The position numbers and the translations under genes are program-made. The notes under the pieces are model-generated. The model did not search any database, had not been told where the DNA came from, and worked only from the letters and a program-made list of their open reading frames with translations. Shown here in pieces: positions 1-7,867 of a stretch of DNA of 64,000 nt (within the stretch, counting starts at the first letter, position 1; every line of letters starts with the position of its first letter). The stretch comes from Actinobacillus sp. GY-402 (GTDB lineage Bacteria > Pseudomonadota > Gammaproteobacteria > Enterobacterales > Pasteurellaceae), in assembly GCF_014843355.1 (NCBI RefSeq), contig NZ_CP062137.1, forward strand, positions 2,294,001-2,358,000, written 5' to 3'.

Positions 1-93
1 TGTTTTTTCATCGAGTAATATTTCGAAAGTGAGTTTTTCCGTTCATGGAAAAATAAACTTGGTTTTTTCCGGCTATAAATTGCAGGAATTCAG

Positions 94-837
94 TTAAGTA
101 ATAATGGCTTCATAATAATAATTTTCCGCTAAACCGTAGCTTTCGCGATATTCAATGATACTACCGTCTAACCCTTTTGCGGTGCGACGGATGCGGACTA
201 CGGCTTTTTCTTGATTATCGGTTAAATACGGGTCGCGATAATTGAGCAGGAAATTCATTTGTTCTTTGGCGGAAATCACCATTTGTCCGCAGTATTCGAA
301 ATAAAACGGATAGAGCAGACTTGGAAATTGTTCTGGAGATAATTCGAGAAGGCGGCTGAATCGTTCTTCGGACAACCAGATTTTGTCGCTCAGAATCACG
401 GTTTCGCCGTTCATACGAACGCGTTCCAAATAAATTAATGGCGCATTGGCGGGCAGTTCCAAAATGTTGTTGATTTTTTCATCCCCTTCAATGGATTTTA
501 CGACTTTGACAATGCCCGTCGGGGTTTTAATTTCGCCATTTTCATCTCGGGCGGGATAAAAGCGAATCATGGAAGATTTGATGAAAGCGGGATGTTTTAA
601 AAATGTACCTTTACCTTGATGTTTGATTAACACGCCTTCCTCAACCAGCCCTTCTACTGCTTTGCGGATTGTACCGATTGAAACGCCGTATTCATTGGCC
701 AATTCCTGTTCGCTGGGAATCGCTTTATCAAATAGCCAGTTTTCGTCGGCTAAAAATTGTTGCAGTCGATATTTTATCTGAATATAGCGCGGCATTTTGC
801 TCGCTTTAGCGTAATTGAGATCATAATTTTGTAACAT
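94..837 (-). CDS. GntR-family (HutC/UTRA type) transcriptional regulator
   Basis: Predicted DNA-binding repressor or activator of 247 residues. An N-terminal winged helix-turn-helix lies at about residues 15-80 (PSEQELANEYGVSIGTIRKA is the typical GntR core, followed by the wing GKGTF). The C-terminal part, from about 95 to 240, has the look of a UTRA ligand-binding domain. The start is supported by an AAGG ribosome site about 8 bases upstream. It is divergent from aconitase B, with paired inverted repeats between them, and a related motif lies upstream of the DASS carrier gene. I therefore infer that it controls the aconitase gene and the carrier-isomerase operon in response to a tricarboxylate or related effector. 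The effector is not visible from sequence. Family certain, regulon inferred. Confidence 0.85.
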   Translation of the reverse strand: MLQNYDLNYAKASKMPRYIQIKYRLQQFLADENWLFDKAIPSEQELANEYGVSIGTIRKAVEGLVEEGVLIKHQGKGTFLKHPAFIKSSMIRFYPARDENGEIKTPTGIVKVVKSIEGDEKINNILELPANAPLIYLERVRMNGETVILSDKIWLSEERFSRLLELSPEQFPSLLYPFYFEYCGQMVISAKEQMNFLLNYRDPYLTDNQEKAVVRIRRTAKGLDGSIIEYRESYGLAENYYYEAIIT

Positions 838-858
838 GGATTAACCTTAAAAAATGTG

Positions 859-913
859 TTGACATACCTGAAAAAAGGTATTAACGTGCTCGACATATAG
901 TCATATATATGTC
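859..913 (+). promoter_or_regulatory. acnB promoter with two operator-like inverted repeats
   Basis: A consensus -35 TTGACA lies at 859-864, with a weak -10 (TAACGT, 882-887) after 17 bases. An inverted repeat ATACCT-N6-AGGTAT (864-869/876-881) sits between the two boxes. A second one, GACATATA-N6-TATATGTC (892-899/906-913), lies around the expected transcription start. Both have six-base spacers. The position suits repression by the adjacent GntR regulator. The repeats are seen directly; the protein that binds them is inferred. Confidence 0.55.
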
Positions 914-956
914 TTATTGATTCCTTTTGACTTTATTTTATATTGGAGTGACCATT

Positions 957-3563
957 ATGTCTAATTTCTTAGCCCAATATCAATCACATGTCGATGAACG
1001 AGCAGCGCTGGGAATCGTTCCGAAACCCTTGGATGTGGAACAGACTCGACAGCTTATCGAGTTACTCAAAAATCCGGTTACCGGAAAGGAAAACGAGTTG
1101 CTTTCATTGTTTGAAAATCGCGTACCTGCCGGCGTGGATGATGCAGCCAAGGTGAAAGCCGAATTTTTGGCTAAAATCGTTAACGGTCAGGAATCCAGTC
1201 CGTTGATTTCAGCGGAACATGCCGTTGAATTGCTCGGTACCATGAGCGGCGGATATAACGTTCAACCGTTAATCGATTTACTGGATAACGACCGATTTGC
1301 TCCTCTTGCCGCCAAAGCCCTTTCTTTTACCCTCTTAATTTTTGATAATTTCAACGCCGTTGCCGAAAAAGCCCAAAAAGGTAATGTCTTTGCAAAACAA
1401 GTACTGCAATCCTGGGCGGATGCCGAATGGTTTACTTCCCGTCCGAAATTAGCCGATAAAGTAACGCTAACGGTTTTTAAAGTACTGGGCGAAACCAATA
1501 CCGATGATCTTTCTCCTGCACAGGAAGCCTGGTGCCGTTCGGATATTCCGTTGCATGCCAACGCCATGTTAAAAATGCCGCGTGAAGGAATCGAACCGGA
1601 TCAACCGGGGGCGGTCGGTCCGTTAAAACAGCTCGCCGCATTAAAATCGAAAGGTTTTCCGTTGGTCTATGTGGGCGATGTGGTCGGCACCGGTTCATCC
1701 CGTAAGTCCGCCACTAATTCGGTGTTGTGGCATATGGGAGACGATATTCCGTTTATTCCGAATAAACGAACCGGCGGTTTTGTATTCGGCGGTAAAATTG
1801 CACCGATTTTCTTTAATACGGCGGAAGATTCCGGCGCATTACCCGTTGAATTAGATGTCACCGCATTGAATATGGGCGATATTATTGATGTTTATCCCTA
1901 TGAACGGAAAATCTGTAAACATAACAGCCAAGACGTACTTACAACCTTCAACTACAAAACCGAAGGTTTGTTAGATGAAGTGCGCGCCGGCGGACGAATT
2001 CCGTTGATTATCGGACGCAGTTTAACCGCCAAAGCGCGTGCCGAACTCGGTTTGCCTGAAAGTGACGCGTTTGTCAAAGCGCCGGTGATGCCGGATACGG
2101 GTAAAGGGTTTACTCTTGCGCAAAAAATGGTGGGTAAAGCATGCGGCGTAAAAGGCGTTCGCGCCGGCCAATATTGCGAGCCGTTTATGGCTTCCGTCGG
2201 TTCGCAGGATACTACGGGAACCATGACGCGCGATGAGTTAAAAGACTTAGCCTGTTTGAAATTCTCTTCGCCGCTGGTCATGCAATCTTTCTGTCATACC
2301 GCACCGTATCCGAAACCAAGCGATGTAGTCACGCATAAAACGCTGCCGGAATTCATCACCAGCCGCGGCGGTGTAGCGTTACGTCCGGGCGACGGCGTCA
2401 TTCACTCCTGGTTAAACCGCATGTTGCTTCCGTTTACAGTGGGAACCGGCGGCGATTCGCATACCCGTTTCCCGATTGGGATTTCGTTCCCGGCGGGTTC
2501 CGGTTTGGTGGCGTTTGCCGCGGCAACGGGAATGATGCCGTTAGATATGCCCGAATCCGTATTAGTGCGTTTTACCGGAACCTTGCAAAAAGGCATTACG
2601 TTGCGCGATTTAGTGCATGCTATTCCGTATTTTGCTATCCGACAGGGATTATTGACCGTTGAGAAAGAGAACAAGAAAAACGTGTTTTCCGGTCGCATTC
2701 TTGAAATTGAAGGGCTGGAAACCTTAACCGCCGAACAGGCGTTCGAGCTGGCCGATGCGACGGCGGAACGTTCGGCCGCCGCCTGTACGGTAAAACTTAA
2801 CGAAAGCGTTATCGCCGAATATCTTCGTTCCAACATTGTGTTGCTGAAAACGATGATTGCCGACGGTTATAGCGATGCGAAAACCTTGGAAAACCGCGTA
2901 AAAGCTATGGAAGAATGGCTGGCGAATCCGGAAATGCTGGAAGCGGACGCCGATGCCGAATATGCTGCGGTACTTGAGATCAACATGGATGAAATCAAGG
3001 AACCGATTCTTTGCGTACCGAACGATCCGGACGATGCGCGTTTGTTATCCGAAGTACAAGGCAATAAAATTGATGAAGTTTTCATCGGTTCTTGTATGAC
3101 CAATATCGGTCACTTCCGTGCCGCGGGCAAATTGCTCGGTAAATTAAACGGCGAACTCAACACCCGTTTATGGCTCGCCCCGCCGACAAAAATGGATGCG
3201 GAAAAATTGTCGGAAGAAGGCTATTACAATATTTACGGTCGTACCGGCGCACGGACGGAAATGCCGGGATGCTCGCTTTGCATGGGTAACCAGGCGCGCG
3301 TCCGCCCGAACTCTTCCGTGGTTTCCACCTCGACCCGAAACTTCCCGAACCGTCTGGGACAAGGTGCACAGGTTTATCTTGCTTCCGCCGAACTGGCTGC
3401 GGTCGCCGCCATTCTCGGTCGCCTGCCGACGGTAGAAGAATATTTCAACGCCGTGGTGGATTTGGACGGACAAAAAGACGAAGTTTACCGTTATCTTAAC
3501 TTCGACCGATTACCAAGCTATATGGAAAAAGCCGAACGGGTTATTTTCCAGGCAAGCGCTTAA
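957..3563 (+). CDS. acnB: Aconitate hydratase B
   Basis: Bifunctional aconitase that interconverts citrate, cis-aconitate and isocitrate in the cytoplasm; family members can also hydrate 2-methyl-cis-aconitate. The 868-residue product (E. coli AcnB has about 865) begins [11 protein letters not shown], has the N-terminal HEAT-like and swivel regions of the B type, and carries the [4Fe-4S] ligands in [10 protein letters not shown] (about residue 710) and CSLCMGN further on. I chose the ATG at 957 over an in-frame ATG ten codons upstream because GGAG lies 8 bases before it. It is divergent from a GntR regulator and near a PrpF-like isomerase and a DASS carrier. This suggests control by substrate supply rather than only as a housekeeping Krebs-cycle enzyme. 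Confidence 0.96.
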   Translation: MSNFLAQYQSHVDERAALGIVPKPLDVEQTRQLIELLKNPVTGKENELLSLFENRVPAGVDDAAKVKAEFLAKIVNGQESSPLISAEHAVELLGTMSGGYNVQPLIDLLDNDRFAPLAAKALSFTLLIFDNFNAVAEKAQKGNVFAKQVLQSWADAEWFTSRPKLADKVTLTVFKVLGETNTDDLSPAQEAWCRSDIPLHANAMLKMPREGIEPDQPGAVGPLKQLAALKSKGFPLVYVGDVVGTGSSRKSATNSVLWHMGDDIPFIPNKRTGGFVFGGKIAPIFFNTAEDSGALPVELDVTALNMGDIIDVYPYERKICKHNSQDVLTTFNYKTEGLLDEVRAGGRIPLIIGRSLTAKARAELGLPESDAFVKAPVMPDTGKGFTLAQKMVGKACGVKGVRAGQYCEPFMASVGSQDTTGTMTRDELKDLACLKFSSPLVMQSFCHTAPYPKPSDVVTHKTLPEFITSRGGVALRPGDGVIHSWLNRMLLPFTVGTGGDSHTRFPIGISFPAGSGLVAFAAATGMMPLDMPESVLVRFTGTLQKGITLRDLVHAIPYFAIRQGLLTVEKENKKNVFSGRILEIEGLETLTAEQAFELADATAERSAAACTVKLNESVIAEYLRSNIVLLKTMIADGYSDAKTLENRVKAMEEWLANPEMLEADADAEYAAVLEINMDEIKEPILCVPNDPDDARLLSEVQGNKIDEVFIGSCMTNIGHFRAAGKLLGKLNGELNTRLWLAPPTKMDAEKLSEEGYYNIYGRTGARTEMPGCSLCMGNQARVRPNSSVVSTSTRNFPNRLGQGAQVYLASAELAAVAAILGRLPTVEEYFNAVVDLDGQKDEVYRYLNFDRLPSYMEKAERVIFQASA

Positions 3564-3570
3564 ATAAACC

Positions 3571-3669
3571 AAACGGACGTGATTACAAACGTCCGTTTTT
3601 GTTTTTCTGCTATGCCGATTAAAAAACATTGAAAAAACCGACCGCACTTTTGCGGTCGGTTTTGTTTTT
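3571..3669 (+). terminator. Two tandem intrinsic terminators after acnB
   Basis: First hairpin: AAACGGACGT (3571-3580), 8-base loop, ACGTCCGTTT (3589-3598), followed by T-rich sequence. Second hairpin: AAAACCGACCGCA (3634-3646), loop CTTT, TGCGGTCGGTTTT (3651-3663), then T-rich sequence. The second stem contains an uptake core (ACCGCACTT) and, being A-rich on its left side, can also serve the convergent minus-strand isomerase gene. Confidence 0.85.
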
Positions 3670-3689
3670 TGTCGGCTGAAATACAAAAA

Positions 3690-4760
3690 TTATTTCAGTA
3701 GCGTTTCGTCGTAGAACACTTCGCCGATCATCAACGGGCGGGCGGTGCGCACCAAGGCAGCGCGGGTGAATTTATAGCTGTCGCCGCTCTGTTCGCATAC
3801 CATATCCACGCTGATAAAACCGGACGGATGCTCGATTGTCACCACGCTGCCCGTGTCTTTATACAAAGCTGAAGCGACCGTACCTTCGATTTTGGATGCC
3901 GCCGCCACACAAATGGAACCGGTTACCGCGTGGCTGGCATGGCATTTGTCCGGCACGAAATAGCGCGAAGTGATGTTGCCTTTGCCTGCCGGTGCGGAAA
4001 GAATGCCCATTTTGGGAATCACTTTTTCCGACACGTCGCCCAAGCCCATCATTTCACCCGCTTTGCGGCGGATCGGCTCGATGATGTCAAACAACGCCTT
4101 ATTGGCATCCAGCTCGGCTTTGCTTTCTTTGCCGGTTAACCCTAAATCCGCCGCGTTAAACAAGACCATCGGCATCGCCACATCAATGCAGGTTACGTGA
4201 TAACCGTTGATGTTGTCCTGTTTGTTGCCGGTAGGAAAGATTTTACCGGTTTTCGCCCCTTCGATTTGGCTGAAGTTTAAATTCACCGGCGAACCGGAGC
4301 CGGGAACCCCGGACACTTCCGCCGTGCCGTCGTATTTCAACCGTTTATTCGGGCTTTCCGCCGATACTTCGATAATACTGCCGGTGTTAACGTTATTCAC
4401 TACCACCGTGGTGATGCCGTCCTGTAACTCGATTAAGCCTTTCTCACTGGCGAAACAAATAATACCGGACAGAATATTTCCGCATGAAGGCGCGGTATCC
4501 ACCACTTTTTTGTCAATGCCCACCTGAGCGAACAGATAATCCAGATCGACGCCTTCTTTGTCGGATTTCGATACAATGGCCACTTTACTGGTTACGCTGG
4601 TTGCGCCGCCCAGTCCGTTAATTTGCGTCGCATCGCCGGAACCCATTATGGTCATCAGGAATTTATCACGTTCCGCAATATCGGCCGGTAAATCTTGTTT
4701 CAGAAAATATAACCCTTTTGACGTACCGCCGCGAATAATCATACAAGGAATTCGTTTCAT
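3690..4760 (-). CDS. PrpF/4-oxalomesaconate tautomerase-family isomerase (putative aconitate isomerase)
   Basis: A 356-residue member of the PrpF (diaminopimelate-epimerase-fold) family. Visible hallmarks are RGGTSKG at residues 10-16, NGLGGATSVTSK ending at Lys59, and SCGN with Cys93. Lys59 and Cys93 are 34 residues apart, the same spacing as the proposed catalytic Lys73 and Cys107 of Shewanella PrpF (recalled, not checked). Family members move a double bond in tricarboxylates: 2-methylaconitate in the methylcitrate cycle, 4-oxalomesaconate in gallate breakdown, and trans- to cis-aconitate in vitro. No prpBC, acnD or ring-cleavage genes are nearby, whereas acnB and a DASS carrier are. I therefore favour an aconitate isomerase role. 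It lies 98 bases downstream of the carrier gene on the same strand, probably in one operon. Substrate uncertain. Confidence 0.8.
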   Translation of the reverse strand: MKRIPCMIIRGGTSKGLYFLKQDLPADIAERDKFLMTIMGSGDATQINGLGGATSVTSKVAIVSKSDKEGVDLDYLFAQVGIDKKVVDTAPSCGNILSGIICFASEKGLIELQDGITTVVVNNVNTGSIIEVSAESPNKRLKYDGTAEVSGVPGSGSPVNLNFSQIEGAKTGKIFPTGNKQDNINGYHVTCIDVAMPMVLFNAADLGLTGKESKAELDANKALFDIIEPIRRKAGEMMGLGDVSEKVIPKMGILSAPAGKGNITSRYFVPDKCHASHAVTGSICVAAASKIEGTVASALYKDTGSVVTIEHPSGFISVDMVCEQSGDSYKFTRAALVRTARPLMIGEVFYDETLLK

Positions 4761-4858
4761 GATATTCTCCCGTTTTCAATAAAATAATGAAAAAACGCAC
4801 CGCACTTTATCCGTAAAGGATCGGAATACCGAGTATTCGCGCAGGCGGTGCAAACAGG

Positions 4859-6319
4859 TTAACCGAATAAATTCATATTTTGCAGGATTGACCACCAGCC
4901 GAACCCGATGGTGACGTGAATAAGCAAAGTCACTATCGCGCAAACGCCACCCGTAATCCAGAAGGATTTTAAGTCATGGTAGCCTAAACCGTAAATCACA
5001 GCGGCAGGCGCCGAACCGTAATGGGTAACCATACTACCGTAGCTGTTCGAGAATAATAAGCCCAGTGCGAGGAGTAACGGATCAGCGCCCGCGGCAAGTC
5101 CGACCGCCGAAAATACCGGTACCATTGAAGCCACATAGGCCGCGCCGGAAGCGAATAAGTAACGCACCGCAACGCTTAAAATCAGAATAAAAATGGTGAC
5201 GATAAGCGGACTGCTATTGCTTGCCGGAATCAGGGTGCTCATGGTTGAAGATAACCATTCAAAGAAGTTGGCCTGTTTCAATGCGGCGGCAATCCCTAAC
5301 AAACCGCCGTACCAGGTTAATGTCGTCCAGCCCGCTCTGTTTTTAAGTACATCGTCCCATGACAGCACGGAAGTCAGGAGAATTAACGCCATAGCGGCAA
5401 TGGCAACGGTAAATTCGGACAAATGTAAGAATCCGGAGAAAACCCAGCCTAAAACCGCGCCGATAAACAGGACGGAAAGAATTTTTTCTTTGACTTTCAT
5501 CGGTCCCATTTCTTCCAAACCTTTGCGGGCGATTTCTTTATTATCCACCTCTTTAAGCTCCGGTTTGTAAAGTACGTAGGTAACAAACGGCATTAACAGT
5601 AATGCGACGAAACCCGGCACACAGGCGGCGATGAACCATTGGGTCCAGTTTACGTCGATGTGTAAAATCGGTCTCATCAATTCCAATGCCACCGCATTCG
5701 GCGCCATCGCGGTTAACGTAATATAACCCGTTGTTTTTACGACCATATAAGTGTTGAGCAGCAAATAATGACCGGCTTTGCGCGGAGATTTATCCGGCTC
5801 GGAACCGAGGGAAACGGCGATGGACTGCATGATCGGCGCCATAATACCGCCGCCCCGAGCGGTGGTTGAAGGCATTGCCGGCGAAATTAATAAGTCCAGT
5901 AACGCGTTAACGTAACCCAAACGCAAAGTCGTGCTACCGAACGCGCCGATCATTTTATATGCGATACGGCGACCCAAACCGGTTTGCACGAAAGCGGCAC
6001 TCATGGAGAATGCGGCGAACACCAACCAGGTCGTACCGGATTTATAACCGTCCAACACCGCAGATTGTTTCAACGCCACTTTAGCGCCGTTAACGGTTTC
6101 TTCCGGCGTGTTACCAATCATTACGGCGGCAATGGCCACCGCCGCCAATAAAATCGTCGGCGCAGGGAACGGTTTCAGGATTAAAGCGATAATGGTACCG
6201 ATATAAACCCCAAGCAGATGCCAACCGATTAAAGGTAAGCCGTCAGGCGCGGGGAAAATATAGGTTAAAATCGGAAATGCCAGAATAACGGCATAACGGA
6301 TGAGTTTTTTTGCGTCCAT
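4859..6319 (-). CDS. DASS-family di/tricarboxylate carrier (CitT/TtdT-like)
   Basis: Inner-membrane transporter of 486 residues with about 12 hydrophobic segments, beginning MDAKKLIRYAVILAFPILTY. It resembles the CitT/TtdT/YbhI branch of the divalent anion:sodium symporter family. The conserved SPAMPSTTARGGG region lies near residues 147-159, and a second hairpin region lies around SNSYGSMVTHYGSAPA. Enterobacterial relatives exchange citrate, tartrate or tricarballylate for succinate. First gene of a probable operon with the PrpF-like isomerase; GGGAG lies upstream of the start. In a succinate-excreting anaerobe a tricarboxylate/succinate antiporter would make metabolic sense. The substrate is inferred from the acnB and prpF-like neighbours only. 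Confidence 0.88.
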   Translation of the reverse strand: MDAKKLIRYAVILAFPILTYIFPAPDGLPLIGWHLLGVYIGTIIALILKPFPAPTILLAAVAIAAVMIGNTPEETVNGAKVALKQSAVLDGYKSGTTWLVFAAFSMSAAFVQTGLGRRIAYKMIGAFGSTTLRLGYVNALLDLLISPAMPSTTARGGGIMAPIMQSIAVSLGSEPDKSPRKAGHYLLLNTYMVVKTTGYITLTAMAPNAVALELMRPILHIDVNWTQWFIAACVPGFVALLLMPFVTYVLYKPELKEVDNKEIARKGLEEMGPMKVKEKILSVLFIGAVLGWVFSGFLHLSEFTVAIAAMALILLTSVLSWDDVLKNRAGWTTLTWYGGLLGIAAALKQANFFEWLSSTMSTLIPASNSSPLIVTIFILILSVAVRYLFASGAAYVASMVPVFSAVGLAAGADPLLLALGLLFSNSYGSMVTHYGSAPAAVIYGLGYHDLKSFWITGGVCAIVTLLIHVTIGFGWWSILQNMNLFG

Positions 6320-6351
6320 AAGGAGACTCCCACAGTTAGAAAGATGATCTT

Positions 6352-6390
6352 AACTAGTCATATAGTTGATTAGTTTACTCCTACTGTCAA
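6352..6390 (-). promoter_or_regulatory. Promoter and operator-like repeat upstream of the DASS carrier gene
   Basis: On the minus strand TTGACA (6385-6390) is followed after 17 bases by AACTAT (6362-6367). An inverted repeat AACTA-GTCATA-TAGTT (6352-6367, plus-strand reading) overlaps the -10. The ten bases TAGTCATATA (6355-6364) also occur at 898-907 within the acnB operator, which suggests a shared regulator. Confidence 0.5.
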
Positions 6391-6440
6391 TGGGGTATTT
6401 ACTTTTTTTAAGATTTTGTGATTTAGATCATAAAAGCATC

Positions 6441-6536
6441 AAAGTGCGGGCAAAATTTTAAAGGTTTTTCACAAAACGCTTTTATGAGCGAGTTGCTGTC
6501 AACTTCAAAAAACGTTGCAAAAATTGCCCGCACTTT
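6441..6536. repeat. Direct repeat copy 1, bounded by uptake-sequence variants
   Basis: A 96-base segment that begins AAAGTGCGGGC and ends GCCCGCACTTT. Its interior is repeated almost exactly at 6636-6732. Each copy is an uptake-sequence pair in inverted orientation around about 75 bases of unique interior. It lies in the 430-base gap between the DASS carrier and hcr. No gene is recognised inside. Confidence 0.85.
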
Positions 6537-6601
6537 AAGTGCGTTTTGAAGCCAAACGCAAAATTCTGAAGCGTCGCGCAAAATCCGGTTCGGCGATTAA
6601 A

Positions 6602-6633
6602 CGAAAAACGGTGGAATGAACCACCGTTTTTCG
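6602..6633. terminator. Bidirectional terminator-like hairpin
   Basis: Perfect 13-base stem CGAAAAACGGTGG (6602-6614) with CCACCGTTTTTCG (6621-6633) around a six-base loop AATGAA. It lies between the two direct repeats, downstream of hcr on the minus strand. The A-tract and T-tract arms would function in either direction. Confidence 0.7.
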
Positions 6634-6635
6634 TA

Positions 6636-6732
6636 AAAGTGCGGGCAAAATTTTAAAGGTTTTTCACAAAAACGCTTTTATGAGCGAGTTGCTGTCAACT
6701 TCAAAAAACGTTGCAAAAATTGACCGCACTTT
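6636..6732. repeat. Direct repeat copy 2, bounded by uptake sequences
   Basis: Second copy of the 6441-6536 repeat, one base longer (an extra A in an A-run). It ends GACCGCACTTT, so the right-hand boundary is a canonical uptake core here while copy 1 has the G variant. It ends 20 bases from the hcr stop codon. Confidence 0.85.
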
Positions 6733-6752
6733 ATTTCCGAAACGCAGCAATC

Positions 6753-7772
6753 TTACAGTTCGACGCTGACATTTTCCTTCACGCGGCAACTGCAGGCCAG
6801 CACATAACCTTGCGCGATTTCTTGTTCCGTCAGATCGCCGTTGGACACAACTTCGTATTCGCCGCCGGTCACTTTGGTTTTGCACAATCCGCATAAACCG
6901 GTGCGACAGCCGGAAACCACCGGTTGTTCCTGCGCTTCCAGGGCGGCGAGTAATGTCATGCCCACCGGCACTTCCGCTTTGAGCGGTCTGGCGCCGCTGA
7001 CGGTTAACGTGGTTTTCTTATCCGAACTGATTTCGCCTGCAAGCGCGGTGTTGAAGAACGCTTCGGTGAAGAATCGTTGCGGCGAACCGCCAAGCTCTAG
7101 CACCATGGTTTTCAACGCATCCATATAAGCTTGCGGGCCGCAGGTCATGACGGTGTAATCGGCGAGATTCGGCACCGCTTTGGACAGAATTTCTTTGTTG
7201 ATTCGACCGCTTTCAAAACCTGTCGTGGCATTCACCGAAGCGTTGAAAATCAAGTTTAAGCGCGGGTTATCGGCTTTTAATTGCGCCCATTCGGATTTAA
7301 AAATCACGTCTTCCGGCGAATGCACGCTGTGAATAACGCTGATATTGGCTTCGGGGCGGTTTTTCAACAGCCAGCGGGTCATGGACATAATCGGCGTCAC
7401 ACCGCTGCCTGCGCCGACTAATAAGTAATTATCCGCAATCACTTTTTGGCAGGAAAAATCGCCCATCGGGTTTGAAAACCACACTTGATCGCCTACTTTT
7501 ACTTCGTTATTTAGCCAGCCTGAGCCTACGCCGCCGTCGATTTCACGCACGGTGATCGACACAAAGCGGCTTTCTCCCGGCGTGGAGGAAAGCGAATAGG
7601 CACGCGTAATGTGAGGCGTGTTCCGGATGCTGACTAAGGCATATTGCCCGGCCTGGTAAGGGTAGAAATCCTGCGCGATAAAGTTAATCGTTTTTACCTT
7701 AGGCGCTTCCCGGACGATAGAGTAAACCTGCAATTCATTGATACATAACGGATTTTTATTTGTTTTAGCCAT
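6753..7772 (-). CDS. hcr: NADH oxidoreductase for hybrid cluster protein
   Basis: Cytoplasmic reductase that passes electrons from NADH through FAD and a [2Fe-2S] centre to the hybrid cluster protein. The 339-residue product has, in order, an FAD-binding part with RAYSLSS, an NAD-binding part with GAGSGVTPIMSM, and a C-terminal plant-type ferredoxin domain with CRTGLCGLC and a later cysteine in LACSC. I chose the ATG at 7772 because AGGA precedes it by about 9 bases and family similarity starts there; an in-frame ATG 21 codons upstream at 7835 looks too early. It follows hcp directly on the same strand, the usual hcp-hcr order, with a small repeat-rich spacer. Confidence 0.93.
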   Translation of the reverse strand: MAKTNKNPLCINELQVYSIVREAPKVKTINFIAQDFYPYQAGQYALVSIRNTPHITRAYSLSSTPGESRFVSITVREIDGGVGSGWLNNEVKVGDQVWFSNPMGDFSCQKVIADNYLLVGAGSGVTPIMSMTRWLLKNRPEANISVIHSVHSPEDVIFKSEWAQLKADNPRLNLIFNASVNATTGFESGRINKEILSKAVPNLADYTVMTCGPQAYMDALKTMVLELGGSPQRFFTEAFFNTALAGEISSDKKTTLTVSGARPLKAEVPVGMTLLAALEAQEQPVVSGCRTGLCGLCKTKVTGGEYEVVSNGDLTEQEIAQGYVLACSCRVKENVSVEL

Positions 7773-7794
7773 TTGCTTTATTCCTTTCTGGTGA

Positions 7795-7857
7795 GGGCGT
7801 ATCGCATTACGCCCGATATGACATTCATCTTTCATTGAAGGCGTATGCGATACGCCT
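7795..7857. repeat. Pair of GGCGTAT-type inverted repeats between hcp and hcr
   Basis: GGGCGTA-TCGCAT-TACGCCC (7795-7814) and AGGCGTAT-GCG-ATACGCCT (7839-7857) sit in the hcp-hcr spacer. They share the GGCGTAT core. They look like a REP-type dispersed element or an mRNA-processing or attenuator structure. No other copy was noticed in this window. Confidence 0.6.
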
Positions 7858-7867
7858 CTACAAACGG

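Noticed and set aside
3690-4760. 4-oxalomesaconate tautomerase of gallate breakdown
   Set aside because: No ring-cleavage dioxygenase, hydratase or aldolase of that pathway nearby; neighbours point to tricarboxylates.
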